DNA of 64,000 bases. Origin: Neobacillus piezotolerans. GTDB lineage: Bacteria > Bacillota > Bacilli > Bacillales > Cytobacillaceae. Position numbers and translations under genes: made by a program. The stretch covers positions 1 through 64,000 of the forward strand of contig NZ_QNQT01000001.1 of the NCBI RefSeq assembly GCF_003362805.1. Direction: 5' to 3'. The notes beneath the pieces are model-generated. The model searched no databases and was not told the DNA's origin. It worked only from the letters and a program-made list of their open reading frames with translations. This document shows, one piece after another, positions 8,390 to 17,977 of this stretch (position 1 is the first letter of the stretch; the number at the start of each line of letters is the position of its first letter).

Positions 8390-8983
8390 ATGACAACAGA
8401 AATCATAAGAATTTTTGATGGCGATATGAATTGCATTGGTGAAAAGGCAAGGGAAGAAGTCCATAGGACAGGGGACTGGCATGAAACCTTCCATTGCTGG
8501 TTCTCACTTGGAGAGGATATCCTCGTCCAGAAACGGTCAAAGACGAAAAAAGATTACCCCGGCCTCTTCGATATCACCTCCGCCGGCCATTTAATGGCGG
8601 ATGAAACGATTCAGGATGGGGTCAGGGAGTTAGAGGAAGAACTTGGGGTAAAACTCCAATATAATGACCTGATTTCCCTGGGAATTATAAAAGAAGAGAT
8701 TAAGCTCGAGACAATATACGACCGTGAATTTTGCCATGTCTTTCTCTATGAGTGCGGTGAAATGCCGACATTTACACTGCAAGAGGAAGAAGTGGAAAGC
8801 ATCCATAAAATAAGGCTTGAAGACGCGCTGAATCTTTTCAACGGCGTTTCGCAAACGATTGAAGTAACCCCGGTTGACGGCGGAGCAAGCCAAAACGTTT
8901 CAAAGGACAGCTTTGTCGGCCACGATGGCTACTATATTGAAGTTTTTAAAAGGATAAAGGAACTTAGGAAAAAACCACTATAA
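8390..8983 (+). CDS. Nudix hydrolase, IDI/YfcD-like
   Basis: A 197-residue Nudix protein of the group related to isopentenyl-diphosphate isomerase (YfcD-like). HETFHCWFSLGEDILVQKRS is the typical N-terminal region, and GLFDITSAGHLMADETIQDG with VRELEEELGV forms the Nudix box. The start is the ATG at 8390 with only a weak ribosome-binding site. No neighbour points to the isoprenoid pathway, so a general diphosphate hydrolase role is more likely than isomerase. Confidence 0.85.
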   Translation: MTTEIIRIFDGDMNCIGEKAREEVHRTGDWHETFHCWFSLGEDILVQKRSKTKKDYPGLFDITSAGHLMADETIQDGVRELEEELGVKLQYNDLISLGIIKEEIKLETIYDREFCHVFLYECGEMPTFTLQEEEVESIHKIRLEDALNLFNGVSQTIEVTPVDGGASQNVSKDSFVGHDGYYIEVFKRIKELRKKPL

Positions 8984-8985
8984 AA

Positions 8986-9010
8986 AGGGACCGGAATTTT
9001 TCGGTCCCTA
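8986..9010. terminator. Bidirectional terminator
   Basis: GGGACCG and CGGTCCC pair around an 8-base loop, between two converging genes and with A/T tracts on each side. Confidence 0.75.
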
Positions 9011-9568
9011 TAAATTAAACTTATCTTTAATTAAACGGGCGGCATCCACCGCACTTATATTTGTATTGTTCAACCGGAAATAATTCTCCCTGGTAATTTC
9101 CCCATCATGTGAATTCAATCGGTATTTTTCCAATGAATCAATCAAATTCGTTTCGGACCAGGCTAGGTTCCTTTTGCTCGGTTTTTGCTCTAGCCGGTAC
9201 GGCGTTTTATTACGATGGATCCTTTCTTCAAGGTCGGCCTCCAATTCTACAATATAAACAGTACCGCCCCTCGATTCGAAAAGGGAGCAGATCCGTTCGA
9301 CATAATCCCAATCCGCCTGGAGGTTGAATGCCCACACGTAGGTAAAAATCAGCCCGTCCAAATCGCTCTTTGACACTTCTTCAAAAATTTCCTGTCGGAA
9401 AAGGCTCACCAATCTTTTCCCTTCAGGGGTGCTGTAATCAAAAAATTGATTGACCAGGTCAATCGTCATGTGATTATGGAAAAGCTTCAATTCAGTTAGT
9501 TTAGAAAGTTCGTAGCCAACAGTCATTTTACCGACAGCCTGGGGTCCGATGATCAAGACGAATTTCAT
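9008..9568 (-). CDS. P-loop NTPase / shikimate-kinase-like protein
   Basis: A 186-residue P-loop phosphotransferase. Walker A is IGPQAVGKMTVG at residues 7-18, with Met where Thr/Ser is more common after GK. GTVYIVELEADLEER resembles the strand and LID start of small-molecule kinases. The start is the ATG at 9568 with GGAGGA upstream. Close relatives are annotated only as AAA family ATPase; the substrate is unknown. Confidence 0.75.
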   Translation of the reverse strand: MKFVLIIGPQAVGKMTVGYELSKLTELKLFHNHMTIDLVNQFFDYSTPEGKRLVSLFRQEIFEEVSKSDLDGLIFTYVWAFNLQADWDYVERICSLFESRGGTVYIVELEADLEERIHRNKTPYRLEQKPSKRNLAWSETNLIDSLEKYRLNSHDGEITRENYFRLNNTNISAVDAARLIKDKFNL

Positions 9569-9681
9569 AAATCCTCCTTTTTATTACGAAAAAGCACTAT
9601 AGTTCTCGTAAAATATTTCCTTTTTCATATCATTATAGTAAATCCTTTACTCAAAAGCTTCATTTTTTAAAGGGGGCCGTC

Positions 9682-10110
9682 ATGGAGCCAAAATCAGTGG
9701 TTGAACTCATCACATCTAGTGTTTTTGTCATTGTCCTTTTTGCTTGTGTATTTCTTTTGCCGCCTAGACGGAGGAAAGTTGGAATGGGGACTGCCTTGTT
9801 CCTAACGGCGGCAATCATAGTTTTTTTCGCTGTACGCCCCTTTTGGTACGACTTTCAATATGTTAAAAAGAAAGAAGTTCTTAATTCATACCTTGAAAGC
9901 CACTATCCAGGCGAGGAATGGTATATCACCAGGCCCACCGGCAGGCATGAAAATCAGAACATATTGAAGGTTACCTTCAATAACGAAACGGACTGGATGT
10001 ATATGTATTTTGTCGGTAAGAATAATAAAATTTGCCAAACTGGCTGGACCCCGCCGGAGGGAAAACTTCCGGGGGATGGAGACCATTATGAAAAAGGGCC
10101 CTGCAAATAA
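9682..10110 (+). CDS. Hypothetical membrane-anchored protein
   Basis: A 142-residue protein with two N-terminal transmembrane helices (about residues 8-27 and 36-53) separated by the basic loop PPRRRK, then a soluble domain of about 85 residues. It contains VLNSYLESHYPGEEW and two Cys (in ICQTG and GPCK). AAGGGGG precedes the ATG at 9682. No family recognised; the domain's Y-P-G-x-x-W pattern recalls small secreted DUF3139-like proteins, which I cannot confirm. Confidence 0.65.
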   Translation: MEPKSVVELITSSVFVIVLFACVFLLPPRRRKVGMGTALFLTAAIIVFFAVRPFWYDFQYVKKKEVLNSYLESHYPGEEWYITRPTGRHENQNILKVTFNNETDWMYMYFVGKNNKICQTGWTPPEGKLPGDGDHYEKGPCK

Positions 10111-10118
10111 GGGCCCTT
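10094..10118. terminator. Bidirectional terminator
   Basis: AAGGGCCC and GGGCCCTT are perfectly complementary around a 9-base loop; the left arm overlaps the end of the upstream coding region. Confidence 0.65.
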
Positions 10119-10151
10119 ACTGGTTAAGATAGTTATTACCACCAGAAAAGC

Positions 10152-10601
10152 TTAGTGAATGAAGCTTGCCGGGTTCCCCATGCCTTCCCAAATTTCAGCA
10201 CGCTCAAAAACCCCATGTTTTTCAAAATCGCTGACGATCCCCGGAGCCAGGAGCGCTTTTACTTCATCCTTGCCTGCCCAGCAGAAATCAGCGTGTTCCG
10301 CTGAAAGCCGGACATCATCGCTTTCGGCCTGGCATAGATAAGTAAGGATGGCGACCTGCCTGACGGGGCTCGTAAGAATGGATGTTGCGAAAAGCAGTTG
10401 CCCGGCCACAACTTCAAGCCCGGTTTCTTCAGCAATTTCCCGAACCAACGCGGTTTCGAGCGTTTCCCCGAAATCCAGCTTTCCGCCTGGGCATTCCCAA
10501 GTGCCGCCGCCCGTCTCGTCATCCGCGGACCGTTTTACAATCAGCATCCTGCCATCTTTGACGACAACGCCTTTTACGGCTAAAACAAACGTTTTTTCCA
10601 C
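10152..10601 (-). CDS. Nudix hydrolase
   Basis: Nudix hydrolase with a full box: GGKLDFGETLETALVREI then AEETGL, preceded by TWECPGGK. The N-terminal strand AVKGVVVKDGRMLIVKRS is typical of MutT-like enzymes. The frame is open to an ATG at 10616, but that ATG is inside the sequence ATGAGGTG that serves as ribosome-binding site. Translation more likely starts at GTG 10601 or 10604. This is the third Nudix gene within 3.3 kb, although the three are dissimilar. Confidence 0.85.
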   Translation of the reverse strand: MEKTFVLAVKGVVVKDGRMLIVKRSADDETGGGTWECPGGKLDFGETLETALVREIAEETGLEVVAGQLLFATSILTSPVRQVAILTYLCQAESDDVRLSAEHADFCWAGKDEVKALLAPGIVSDFEKHGVFERAEIWEGMGNPASFIH

Positions 10602-10629
10602 CACAAAACACCTCATTTAAAAAACAGAA

Positions 10630-12438
10630 TCATTCCTTAATCACTCTAAGGGCTTTTACTAAATCCTCATCAATTTGATTCCTGACACCTTCGTATGTCC
10701 TTGTAACAGGTACATCGGGTTCGATGGCGGTATGATAAGTCTCATTTCCATCCAGTCCAAGTGTTTTGGTGCCAGTCAAAGCTCCCCGAATATACGGGAC
10801 AGCCTGATAGGTTTGCGTTTTCCCGTAGCTTCCACCGGTAAGCCGGCCGACAATCGTCCCAAGCTTATGATCCTTTATATAACGAAGGAAGTATTCCGGC
10901 GCGCCAACCGTTCCGGCGTTTGCCAAAAAAATAATTTTTCCCTTGAATTTGGGGTCGGCCGGGTCAATTGCGTCCTGCTTTTCTGAAAAAGTCGCATTTT
11001 CTTTATGGGGGTAGATAACTTGCATGACCTGCTCGGCTGGTCCAGCCACTGTTCGATCGGTTAAATGCCCGATTATTTCCCTGTATAATAAATCGTCGGA
11101 TTTCATTGTGCGCATATCAAAAATAATGCCTTTTGCCTTATCAAGAACGTGAAGATACAAATTCCATGTCTCTTTTATGTCCATGGAGAGATTGAAATAA
11201 TAAATGCCGTCTTCAATTTCCCAGAAATGGTCAATCCGATTGAACTCATCTACAGATGCATGTTCCCAGCCTGAAAGGATTACCCTTTTCTCCTCTCCAT
11301 CCCGGGTATAGACAATTTCAGCACGATCGGAATCAAGGATTGAATCAATTGCCATCCGCGTTCTGAATTGCGGGGATCCAGGCAGGCTTTGGGACAGGCG
11401 TTCCACATACCCCCGTGCCTCAACGCCATTAATTGATTCAATAATATCGCCAGCCTGGAAATTCATAGAATCGTTGGAACCGGTCACGACGACCTTGCCC
11501 TCCACGACATCCATCATGATTGGAAGCCGCCTGCTGCTTTTCATAGATTCACTGAAGGGCAGGGCTGTCTGCCCGTCATCGGTTTTTTTCATTAAAGAAG
11601 TAAGTGTCTGGAAATAGTCCTCAGGCTTTTTATCATCCGCCGCATCTTCTAGCGCGAGACGCATTTCCTGGTTAGGGTTGATGGAGAAGCTAATAGCGGA
11701 AGGATGAAAGTGGACAAGGACATTCCAACCCGAAATGATGCCGGCATACCGGTAATTCTCATTCCCGGGATTCAACTCTTCGTTCATTTGCTCAAGTTTG
11801 GATTTAAGTTTTTCAAAGCTTTCCCAGCTTTTTTTCGTGGTGCCGAGCGTTTTGCCATTATCCACAAAGAGGGTGAGAGGGAACTTAAAGTTTAAGGAAT
11901 CGGCCAACGCGCCTTCGTACCATTCAACAACTTTGGGGTAGTTGGGAAACAGGTGCCCTTCTTCAAATGTCAAGTTGCCGTCCGCAATGGTGGCCCCGAC
12001 ACGCTTGCTTTTATAAAAAGAACTTTGAAGGCCTGGAGGGCCGAAGTGCTGCCAGGAGACGACCTTTCCGGTAGGAGTTACTTTTTTCTGTGTTGGCGGT
12101 TTTTCCTCTTTTAAAAATAATGAGAGGGTGGGGGCAATCGGCAGGAACAGTTCCTCTAGCGCAGACTTCAATTCCTTGTCATTTTTTGCATCCTTAACTT
12201 TGCCAGCCCCATAAATCCCGAAACGGGTCCAATCAAGCTCGGCCGCTTCATCACTAGGATGAAAATAGCGGATATACCCATAGAGCTTTCCGAACGCCTC
12301 CAAATTGGTATAGAGGCGTTCCGGAGTTTGCTTTTTCACCTTGACGGAAGCCTGTTCCTCGGGAAAGAAATTCAACCCGGCGAACGCAATACAGGCAATG
12401 ATAACCAAACCAATGATCCGCAGCTTTGACCTCTCCAT
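10630..12438 (-). CDS. S41-like (tail-specific protease family) protein, paralogue 1
   Basis: A 602-residue membrane-anchored or secreted protein with an N-terminal hydrophobic segment (IIGLVIIACIAFAGLNFF). It has a PDZ-like stretch (MNFQAGDIIESINGVEA) and a C-terminal S41 peptidase fold (GKIIFLANAGTVGAPEYFLR, then GTIVGRLTGG). Where S41 enzymes carry the nucleophilic Ser in a T-x-S-A-A-E-like motif, this protein reads T-V-G-A-P-E, so it is probably not a peptidase, by my alignment by eye. It lies 20 bases after its paralogue and is likely translated from the same mRNA. Function unknown. Confidence 0.8.
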   Translation of the reverse strand: MERSKLRIIGLVIIACIAFAGLNFFPEEQASVKVKKQTPERLYTNLEAFGKLYGYIRYFHPSDEAAELDWTRFGIYGAGKVKDAKNDKELKSALEELFLPIAPTLSLFLKEEKPPTQKKVTPTGKVVSWQHFGPPGLQSSFYKSKRVGATIADGNLTFEEGHLFPNYPKVVEWYEGALADSLNFKFPLTLFVDNGKTLGTTKKSWESFEKLKSKLEQMNEELNPGNENYRYAGIISGWNVLVHFHPSAISFSINPNQEMRLALEDAADDKKPEDYFQTLTSLMKKTDDGQTALPFSESMKSSRRLPIMMDVVEGKVVVTGSNDSMNFQAGDIIESINGVEARGYVERLSQSLPGSPQFRTRMAIDSILDSDRAEIVYTRDGEEKRVILSGWEHASVDEFNRIDHFWEIEDGIYYFNLSMDIKETWNLYLHVLDKAKGIIFDMRTMKSDDLLYREIIGHLTDRTVAGPAEQVMQVIYPHKENATFSEKQDAIDPADPKFKGKIIFLANAGTVGAPEYFLRYIKDHKLGTIVGRLTGGSYGKTQTYQAVPYIRGALTGTKTLGLDGNETYHTAIEPDVPVTRTYEGVRNQIDEDLVKALRVIKE

Positions 12439-12458
12439 CGCAGCCTCCTATGAAATGC

Positions 12459-14270
12459 TTAATTTCCCTCAATTACTTCAATTGCTTTCTCAACATACTC
12501 GTCAACGCCTTTTAGGACGCCATCCATTGTCCGGAAAACGAAAACATCAGGTTTAATCCCAAACTTAAAAGTGGATTTACCCTCGGCATTGAACGTCTCT
12601 GTGCCTGTCATTACGCCCCTCAGGTTCCCGTTGATTGGGTACATTTGCAAATATCCGTGCGCGCCCGCTGTATCTTGGCCAACAATCGTCCCAAGCCCGT
12701 TATCTTTTATATAGCCAATAAGGGTTTCAGCCATGGCTTTTGTACCGCTGTACGCAAGAAATACTGCCTTCCCATTGAAGGACGGCTCTTGTGGCGTGAG
12801 TTCATCCTGGATTCCGATGTATGTTGATTTCCACTGATAAGGGTAGATTGTTTGCATTATTTTTAGAACTGGCCCCTTAACCGGCTTATCCAGCAGCTGC
12901 CCGATAAGTTTTTCGAAAAACTCTGCATCGTATTGTGGATTCCGTAGGTCAACAACAATCCCTTTCGCCTGGATGAGTACTTCCGCATTTGCTTCAACCG
13001 CTCTCCGGGCGTCATCCGTCATATTTATATAATAGATTCCTTCCCCGAGTTCTTTAAAGGTAACGGTACGGTTGAATTCATCAAAAAGCCCGTAGCGGCT
13101 CCTATCCACCGTGACGTCAAAGACAAGGCCTTCCCGCCTGATCCCCAGCTTTACTTCATCCATTTCAGTGATTTTATCGATTGCCCGCCAGCCCTTGTAC
13201 TGAGATGAACCTGGAATCTTACTCGCTTGCTTGTCCAAGTATTCAACCCAGCCGGCTCCGTTTACCTTTTCAACGATGTCGCCAACTTTCACATTGGCCA
13301 TTCGGTCCGCGGCTGTGACGATTAGCTTGCCCTCCACAATATCAAGCGCGAATGGCAGGCGCTCCCATCTGGAGTGAGCGCTGATAAATGTATTCTCCGC
13401 CATGCCGTCCCCTGTTTTTTCTAAAAGAAGGGCGATAGTTTCGATATATTCTTCCCGTGTGCTGTCATCGGCAGCGTCCTTCAGCACGGCGGCGAGGCTC
13501 CCTCTTATTTTACGGGCTGTAGTCGGGTCGGAAGGCTGGAAGTGGGCAAGGAGGTTCCAGGTGGTAATCACCCCAGCAAACCGGACATCCTCATCTTCGC
13601 TCGTCAGATTCGGGTCCATGCCAGCGAGCGCCTCTTTTAGCTTTTCAAACTTGTTCCAGCTTTTTTCCGTAGTGCCGAGTGTTTTGCCGTTCTCGACATA
13701 CAGGATGAGCGGCATGGAAATGCGAAGTGACTCATTTAAAGTAAAGTTGTATTTTTCTTCAAGCTTTGGATAGTTTGGAAATAACATTCCATCATCAAAT
13801 GAATACGCACCATCAATAAGGTAAGCGTGGACCCTGCTGCTTTTAAAAAAGTGAGTATCTGTCCCAGGCGGCCCATAGTGCTGCCAGGCGATTACTTCCG
13901 CACTTTTTTGTGGTTCCCGTGGTTTCGCGGCCTTTTTTCCTTTTTCGGTAATCACCAATGAAGGCGCGATTGGCAAAAATAATTCCTCTAGCGCTTTCTT
14001 TAATTCTTCGTCATCCGCGGCATCCTTCACCCGGCCTGCTCCGTACACCGCAAACCGGTCCCAGTTAAGCCCGGCCGATTCATCGCTCGGGTGGAAATAA
14101 CGCACATATCCGTACATACGCCCAAAGGCATCCAGGTTGGCAACACGGCGTTCAATGTTTTGTTTTTTCACAGTTGTGGCAGCTTCGTCGTCGGGCACGA
14201 AATTTAAGCCAACGATGGCCAAACCAACAATCAAGATCAATCCAAAGATGCGTAATTTCTTCCTGTCCAT
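12459..14270 (-). CDS. S41-like (tail-specific protease family) protein, paralogue 2
   Basis: A 603-residue paralogue of the next gene, collinear over its whole length. Both share the N-terminal anchor, the region around YGY(V/I)RYFHPSDE, a PDZ-like segment (ANVKVGDIVEKVNGAG) and the C-terminal S41 domain. Here the nucleophile position reads T-K-A-M-A-E in AVFLAYSGTKAMAETLIG, Ala instead of Ser. The start ATG at 14270 follows an A-rich leader with GGGGG 10 bases upstream. The pair arose by tandem duplication and has diverged strongly. Confidence 0.8.
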   Translation of the reverse strand: MDRKKLRIFGLILIVGLAIVGLNFVPDDEAATTVKKQNIERRVANLDAFGRMYGYVRYFHPSDESAGLNWDRFAVYGAGRVKDAADDEELKKALEELFLPIAPSLVITEKGKKAAKPREPQKSAEVIAWQHYGPPGTDTHFFKSSRVHAYLIDGAYSFDDGMLFPNYPKLEEKYNFTLNESLRISMPLILYVENGKTLGTTEKSWNKFEKLKEALAGMDPNLTSEDEDVRFAGVITTWNLLAHFQPSDPTTARKIRGSLAAVLKDAADDSTREEYIETIALLLEKTGDGMAENTFISAHSRWERLPFALDIVEGKLIVTAADRMANVKVGDIVEKVNGAGWVEYLDKQASKIPGSSQYKGWRAIDKITEMDEVKLGIRREGLVFDVTVDRSRYGLFDEFNRTVTFKELGEGIYYINMTDDARRAVEANAEVLIQAKGIVVDLRNPQYDAEFFEKLIGQLLDKPVKGPVLKIMQTIYPYQWKSTYIGIQDELTPQEPSFNGKAVFLAYSGTKAMAETLIGYIKDNGLGTIVGQDTAGAHGYLQMYPINGNLRGVMTGTETFNAEGKSTFKFGIKPDVFVFRTMDGVLKGVDEYVEKAIEVIEGN

Positions 14271-14506
14271 TTTTTAAAAAAATCCCCCTGGTTGAAAATT
14301 TCCTTATCTTCCATTATAGACCAGTAATAGGAGTGCGAGATAGATTTACAGAGAAATTAATAGGAAAAAAGTGCAGAAACAAGCATAAAATTAAGAGGCT
14401 AAAACCGTATGTTTTTCTGCCTATTGCTTTTTTAAAAAACGGCCTACGACCTTGAATCGATAGATTGCGAGTGGTAAAATCAACTTTCTGAGAGAGGAGA
14501 ATTCAC

Positions 14507-15667
14507 TTGAACAATAAAGATGTCAGCACGGTTCGGAAACAATTCAAAATAGACAATGAACGCTTGAATATCACGGAAATTTTCAATGTTTATGTAAAAA
14601 AGGAAACATCGGAAATCTATCATATGGAAAGCCATCCATTCGGGATGCTGGAGCAATTCCAGCAGGAGCTTTTCATGGAAAACTTTAAGAAGGTTGTGGC
14701 GGGGCAGCTGGATTCCAAGCTGTTTGATTTAAAATTCAGGCGCGGGGAGGAAGGCAGTACCCAGACCATTCTGTTTGAAAGCCTGCATTACGCCGACACC
14801 GCGGCCTGGCAGGAAGGTATGCTCGCGATTGTAGCAAAATTGTTCGACGGGCTTTTTTATGAAATGGATACGGTTGTCACGTTCATCCGCGGCGAATTCA
14901 GAATCCAAACGAGAATGAGGAGTACGGATTCCGAAGAGGGGGGCGATGATGAAGTATTTGCCCATAAATTCATCCTTTGCAGCCTGAACCGGACCGACCA
15001 ACCAAAGTCCGCGCTCATCTTCGATTACATCGAGAAGGCGTTCAAGGCGAGCAGCGCCGTCGACCCGATCATCAATCTGTCGGCGCCAATGTTCGGATTC
15101 CTTTTCCCGACATTCAACCAGGGGGCGGCGGATGTGAACCATATCCTTTATTCCGCCGGAAAGCCGAACCAGCCTTCGCCGCATTTCGTTGAACACGTCC
15201 TCTCATGCGAGCCAATAAACACGGCAAAAGAAGAAAAGGACAATTTCGAACAGGTCCTGCAGACGCTGATTGGAGAAAAGGTCGAGACGGAAGTGCTCTC
15301 AAACATCTACAGTGAAATCAACAAGGTCGTTAAGGAAGCAGCGGAGGCCGAAGAGATTGAGGCACCGATGCTTGATTACCATGATGTCGAACGGATTTTG
15401 GCAGACAGCGGCGTCAAGGACATCACATCCGAAAAAGTTGAATTTGCATTTAAAAACGTCCTCGACAATGAGAAAAAAGAAATCAAGGCAAGCAGCCTCG
15501 TCCCGAAAACAGTCAAAATCAATACCAAGGTCGCAACCGTGACAATCAGTCCCGAGGACTTGAAAAATGTCCGGTACGTGACTATCAACGGAAAACGCTG
15601 CCTCCTGCTTGAAGTCGAGGAAGACGCGGTGGTTGAAGGATTCCAGTTGGAAAATGTATCTTTGTAG
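14507..15667 (+). CDS. DUF4317 domain-containing protein
   Basis: A 386-residue cytosolic protein of the Firmicutes DUF4317 family, function unknown. It begins with the family's characteristic NNKDVSTVRKQFKIDNERLN and continues through NVYVKKETSEIYHMES. No membrane segment or known catalytic motif is visible. Translation starts at a TTG at 14507 with AGAGAGGAG upstream. A promoter-like AT-rich stretch lies between 14330 and 14480. Monocistronic, with a clear terminator. Confidence 0.85.
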   Translation: MNNKDVSTVRKQFKIDNERLNITEIFNVYVKKETSEIYHMESHPFGMLEQFQQELFMENFKKVVAGQLDSKLFDLKFRRGEEGSTQTILFESLHYADTAAWQEGMLAIVAKLFDGLFYEMDTVVTFIRGEFRIQTRMRSTDSEEGGDDEVFAHKFILCSLNRTDQPKSALIFDYIEKAFKASSAVDPIINLSAPMFGFLFPTFNQGAADVNHILYSAGKPNQPSPHFVEHVLSCEPINTAKEEKDNFEQVLQTLIGEKVETEVLSNIYSEINKVVKEAAEAEEIEAPMLDYHDVERILADSGVKDITSEKVEFAFKNVLDNEKKEIKASSLVPKTVKINTKVATVTISPEDLKNVRYVTINGKRCLLLEVEEDAVVEGFQLENVSL

Positions 15668-15681
15668 TTTGGAATAATAAC

Positions 15682-15725
15682 AAAAAGCATGCCTCTTATT
15701 TGAAGAAAGGAGCATGCTTTTTCTA
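15682..15725 (+). terminator. Terminator of the DUF4317 gene
   Basis: AAAAAGCATGC pairs with GCATGCTTTTT around a 19-base loop and is followed by more T residues. Confidence 0.75.
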
Positions 15726-15818
15726 TATAGCAGTGATTCTTGAGGGAGGTTCTTAAGAGCAACCGTAACGAAGAAAGCCTCTCCACGCAGAAAGCCTAGC
15801 CAATCCCTCAAGGTTTCT

Positions 15819-16637
15819 TTAAAAATTGATTAACAAATCTTTCCCCTCAACGAATGGAGGATAAATGCCAGGATGCAGAATGTGGGCGATTTGCGCAAGG
15901 CCGTTCAGCAATAGGGGCGACGGCCTGCAATAAAGCGGTTCATCTAGTATGTGCAGCTGGTTGTTTTTGATTGCCGAGATTTCTTCCCAGCCTGGGCGTT
16001 TCAAAATGACCTTTGGGTTGACCTTCTTTTTGTGCACGCCTACCCATACAATACAAATTACGTCCGGATTCCGTTCCTTTACGTCGTCCCAATCGGTTTG
16101 CACGCTTGCTTCTGGCCGGTCTTCAAAAACATTCCGGCCGCCGGCGAGGCTGCTGATTTCAGTGAGCCAGTTCGCAGCGCCTGGGGTGAAAATCGGCTTT
16201 GCCCACCACTCCCAGTATACGTTTTTAGGCGCTTCTACCTTGAGGCTTAAAATTTCATAGAAAGTGAGAATGCGATTGAATTTTTCAAAAAGCTGGCCAG
16301 CCTTTTCGGACGTATTTGTAGCTTGGCCGACAAACAGGATGCAGTCGCCGACTTCCTTCAATGTTTTTGGATTCGGAACAATAACATACGGGATGTCCCT
16401 TTTCTCAAGTTCCTTTATGTTTCGCTCCATTCCCGGGACGGACAGCGAGGCTAAAACCAGGTCAGGCCGGAGTGACTCAACCTTATCCATGTCAATGTTC
16501 AAATCTGGTCCAAGGCGGGACAAATCTTTAATTTCCTCTGGCCAGTCGGAGAAATCATCCACCCCAATAAGCGACGGCGCCAACCCCAAATAAGCCGCCA
16601 GCTCGGTATTGCTCGGACAAATTGAAATTAGTTTCAA
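15819..16637 (-). CDS. Cobalamin/iron-type binding protein without signal peptide (BtuF-like)
   Basis: A 273-residue protein of the helical-backbone-type periplasmic-binding superfamily (BtuF/TroA-like). ISICPSNTELAAYLGLAPSL and PDLVLASLSVPGMERN match the vitamin B12-binding protein pattern. There is no signal peptide or lipobox, so it should be cytosolic, as are several Bacillus members labelled cobalamin-binding protein. I chose the TTG at 16637 because AGGGGGGTGG is 5-6 bases upstream; the open frame extends to 16697. No permease or ATPase lies next to it. Confidence 0.7.
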   Translation of the reverse strand: MKLISICPSNTELAAYLGLAPSLIGVDDFSDWPEEIKDLSRLGPDLNIDMDKVESLRPDLVLASLSVPGMERNIKELEKRDIPYVIVPNPKTLKEVGDCILFVGQATNTSEKAGQLFEKFNRILTFYEILSLKVEAPKNVYWEWWAKPIFTPGAANWLTEISSLAGGRNVFEDRPEASVQTDWDDVKERNPDVICIVWVGVHKKKVNPKVILKRPGWEEISAIKNNQLHILDEPLYCRPSPLLLNGLAQIAHILHPGIYPPFVEGKDLLINF

Positions 16638-16856
16638 GGCAACCACCCCCCTCATAAGTTCTTCTCTACACCCACCATTATAGTAAAAGCGGTTCATGAA
16701 GCGAAACCGTTATTCATTTTAAAGGAAAAACACACAGTGAAGTCGAAAATAGTCCACCAGGTAAAAACTGCTATCCATCTGATTCAAATGAGCACGAATG
16801 AACAGGAGGAGCGGGTTCGATGCTGGTAGACTGGGTTTAAGAGGAGAGGGTTGTTT

Positions 16857-17717
16857 ATGGAGGGTCTTCAAAGGATGCTGGACAGCATCGAGTATATGGA
16901 ACAGAATCTGGACAATGAGCTTTCGATTGATGGCATCGCAGCGGTCGCCTGTATGTCCAAGTTTCACTTTCAACGGATGTTCAGTATGCTGACTGGATAT
17001 ACCGTAAGTGAATATATCCGCAATCGCAGGCTCACATTGGCCGCGCAGGAGCTAGTGAACCAGAAAACCAGGGTAATCGATGTGTCCATGAAATACGGAT
17101 ATGAAAGTCCTGAATCGTTTGCGAAAGCATTTCGGCGCATCCATGGAATCAGCCCGTCGGATGCAAAGAAAAGCAGCCAATCCTTGAAGGCGTACCCAAG
17201 GCTCTCTTTTCAAATTCAGTTGAAGGGTGATGTGGAAATGGATTACAGGATTATTGAAAAAGAAGCGTTTACGATAGTGGGGAAAAGTATCCGGACTTCT
17301 ACCATTGGAGGGGAGAACAACCGGAACATAGCGGCTTACTGGGTTGAATCGAACGAGAATGGATTGTCCAAGGAGCTTGTGAAAAACTGCGGCCAGCTCG
17401 GGTTAATAGGGGCTTGCGTTGAGTTTGATAAAGATCAGGAAAACTTAACCTACATGATTGGTGCGGAGAAAAATATCAGCGTTCTCCCGGAGGACTGGGA
17501 GGAGAGGGAGATACCATCTGCGACGTGGGCTGTTTTTCCTGTTCACGGCGCCATGCCTGACGCAATACAAAAGGTTTGGGGCAGGATTTTTTCCGAATGG
17601 TTCCCGGCAACGGGGTATGAGCATGACGACGGACCTGAATTGGAAGTATACTGCAGTCCGGCCGACCCTTACTCCGAGGATTATTATAGCGAAATCTGGA
17701 TTCCGATTAAAAAATAG
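16857..17717 (+). CDS. AraC-type regulator with GyrI-like effector domain
   Basis: A 286-residue transcription factor. Residues about 5-105 form the AraC double helix-turn-helix (SKFHFQRMFSMLTGYTVSEY and YGYESPESFAKAFRRIHG). Residues about 125-286 form a GyrI-like/effector-binding domain (DYRIIEKEAFTIVGKSIR to YSEIWIPIKK), a fold that binds hydrophobic cations and drugs in Rob/BmrR-type regulators. The ATG at 16857 has GAGGAGAGGG at correct spacing; a TTG at 16851 is too close. No obvious target gene adjoins it. Confidence 0.85.
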   Translation: MEGLQRMLDSIEYMEQNLDNELSIDGIAAVACMSKFHFQRMFSMLTGYTVSEYIRNRRLTLAAQELVNQKTRVIDVSMKYGYESPESFAKAFRRIHGISPSDAKKSSQSLKAYPRLSFQIQLKGDVEMDYRIIEKEAFTIVGKSIRTSTIGGENNRNIAAYWVESNENGLSKELVKNCGQLGLIGACVEFDKDQENLTYMIGAEKNISVLPEDWEEREIPSATWAVFPVHGAMPDAIQKVWGRIFSEWFPATGYEHDDGPELEVYCSPADPYSEDYYSEIWIPIKK

Positions 17718-17725
17718 CATGAAAA

Positions 17726-17765
17726 AAAAGCCCATTAGGATTATGTATGCCTAACGGGCTTTTTA
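17726..17765 (+). terminator. Terminator of the AraC-type gene
   Basis: AAAAGCCCATTAGG pairs with CCTAACGGGCTTTT with one mismatch, followed by T residues. Confidence 0.8.
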
Positions 17766-17818
17766 GCGGGAATATGGTTTAACCAATGACTTATTATAAA
17801 AGATTTTATATGCCGAAA

Positions 17819-17977
17819 TTATTTAATTGCTGCAAATTGCCTTTCATCTGCAGCTGCCTTCTCTTTTTCGAGCATTTCCACCAGGGACTCAACCGTTTTC
17901 ATGATTGATTCATGCGTCACATCGCGGCCCAATATTGCACTGGCCCTCTTGACTAATTCTTCTTTATTAACTTTCAT
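17819..17977 (-). CDS. Small conserved hypothetical protein
   Basis: A predicted 52-residue, mostly helical, charged protein (KVNKEELVKRASAILGRD, then VESLVEMLEKEKAAADER). The ATG at 17977 is behind GGGAAGG. I do not recognise it. The frame extends upstream to 18040 but without a better start. The stretch 17978-18187 holds no gene. Confidence 0.5.
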   Translation of the reverse strand: MKVNKEELVKRASAILGRDVTHESIMKTVESLVEMLEKEKAAADERQFAAIK

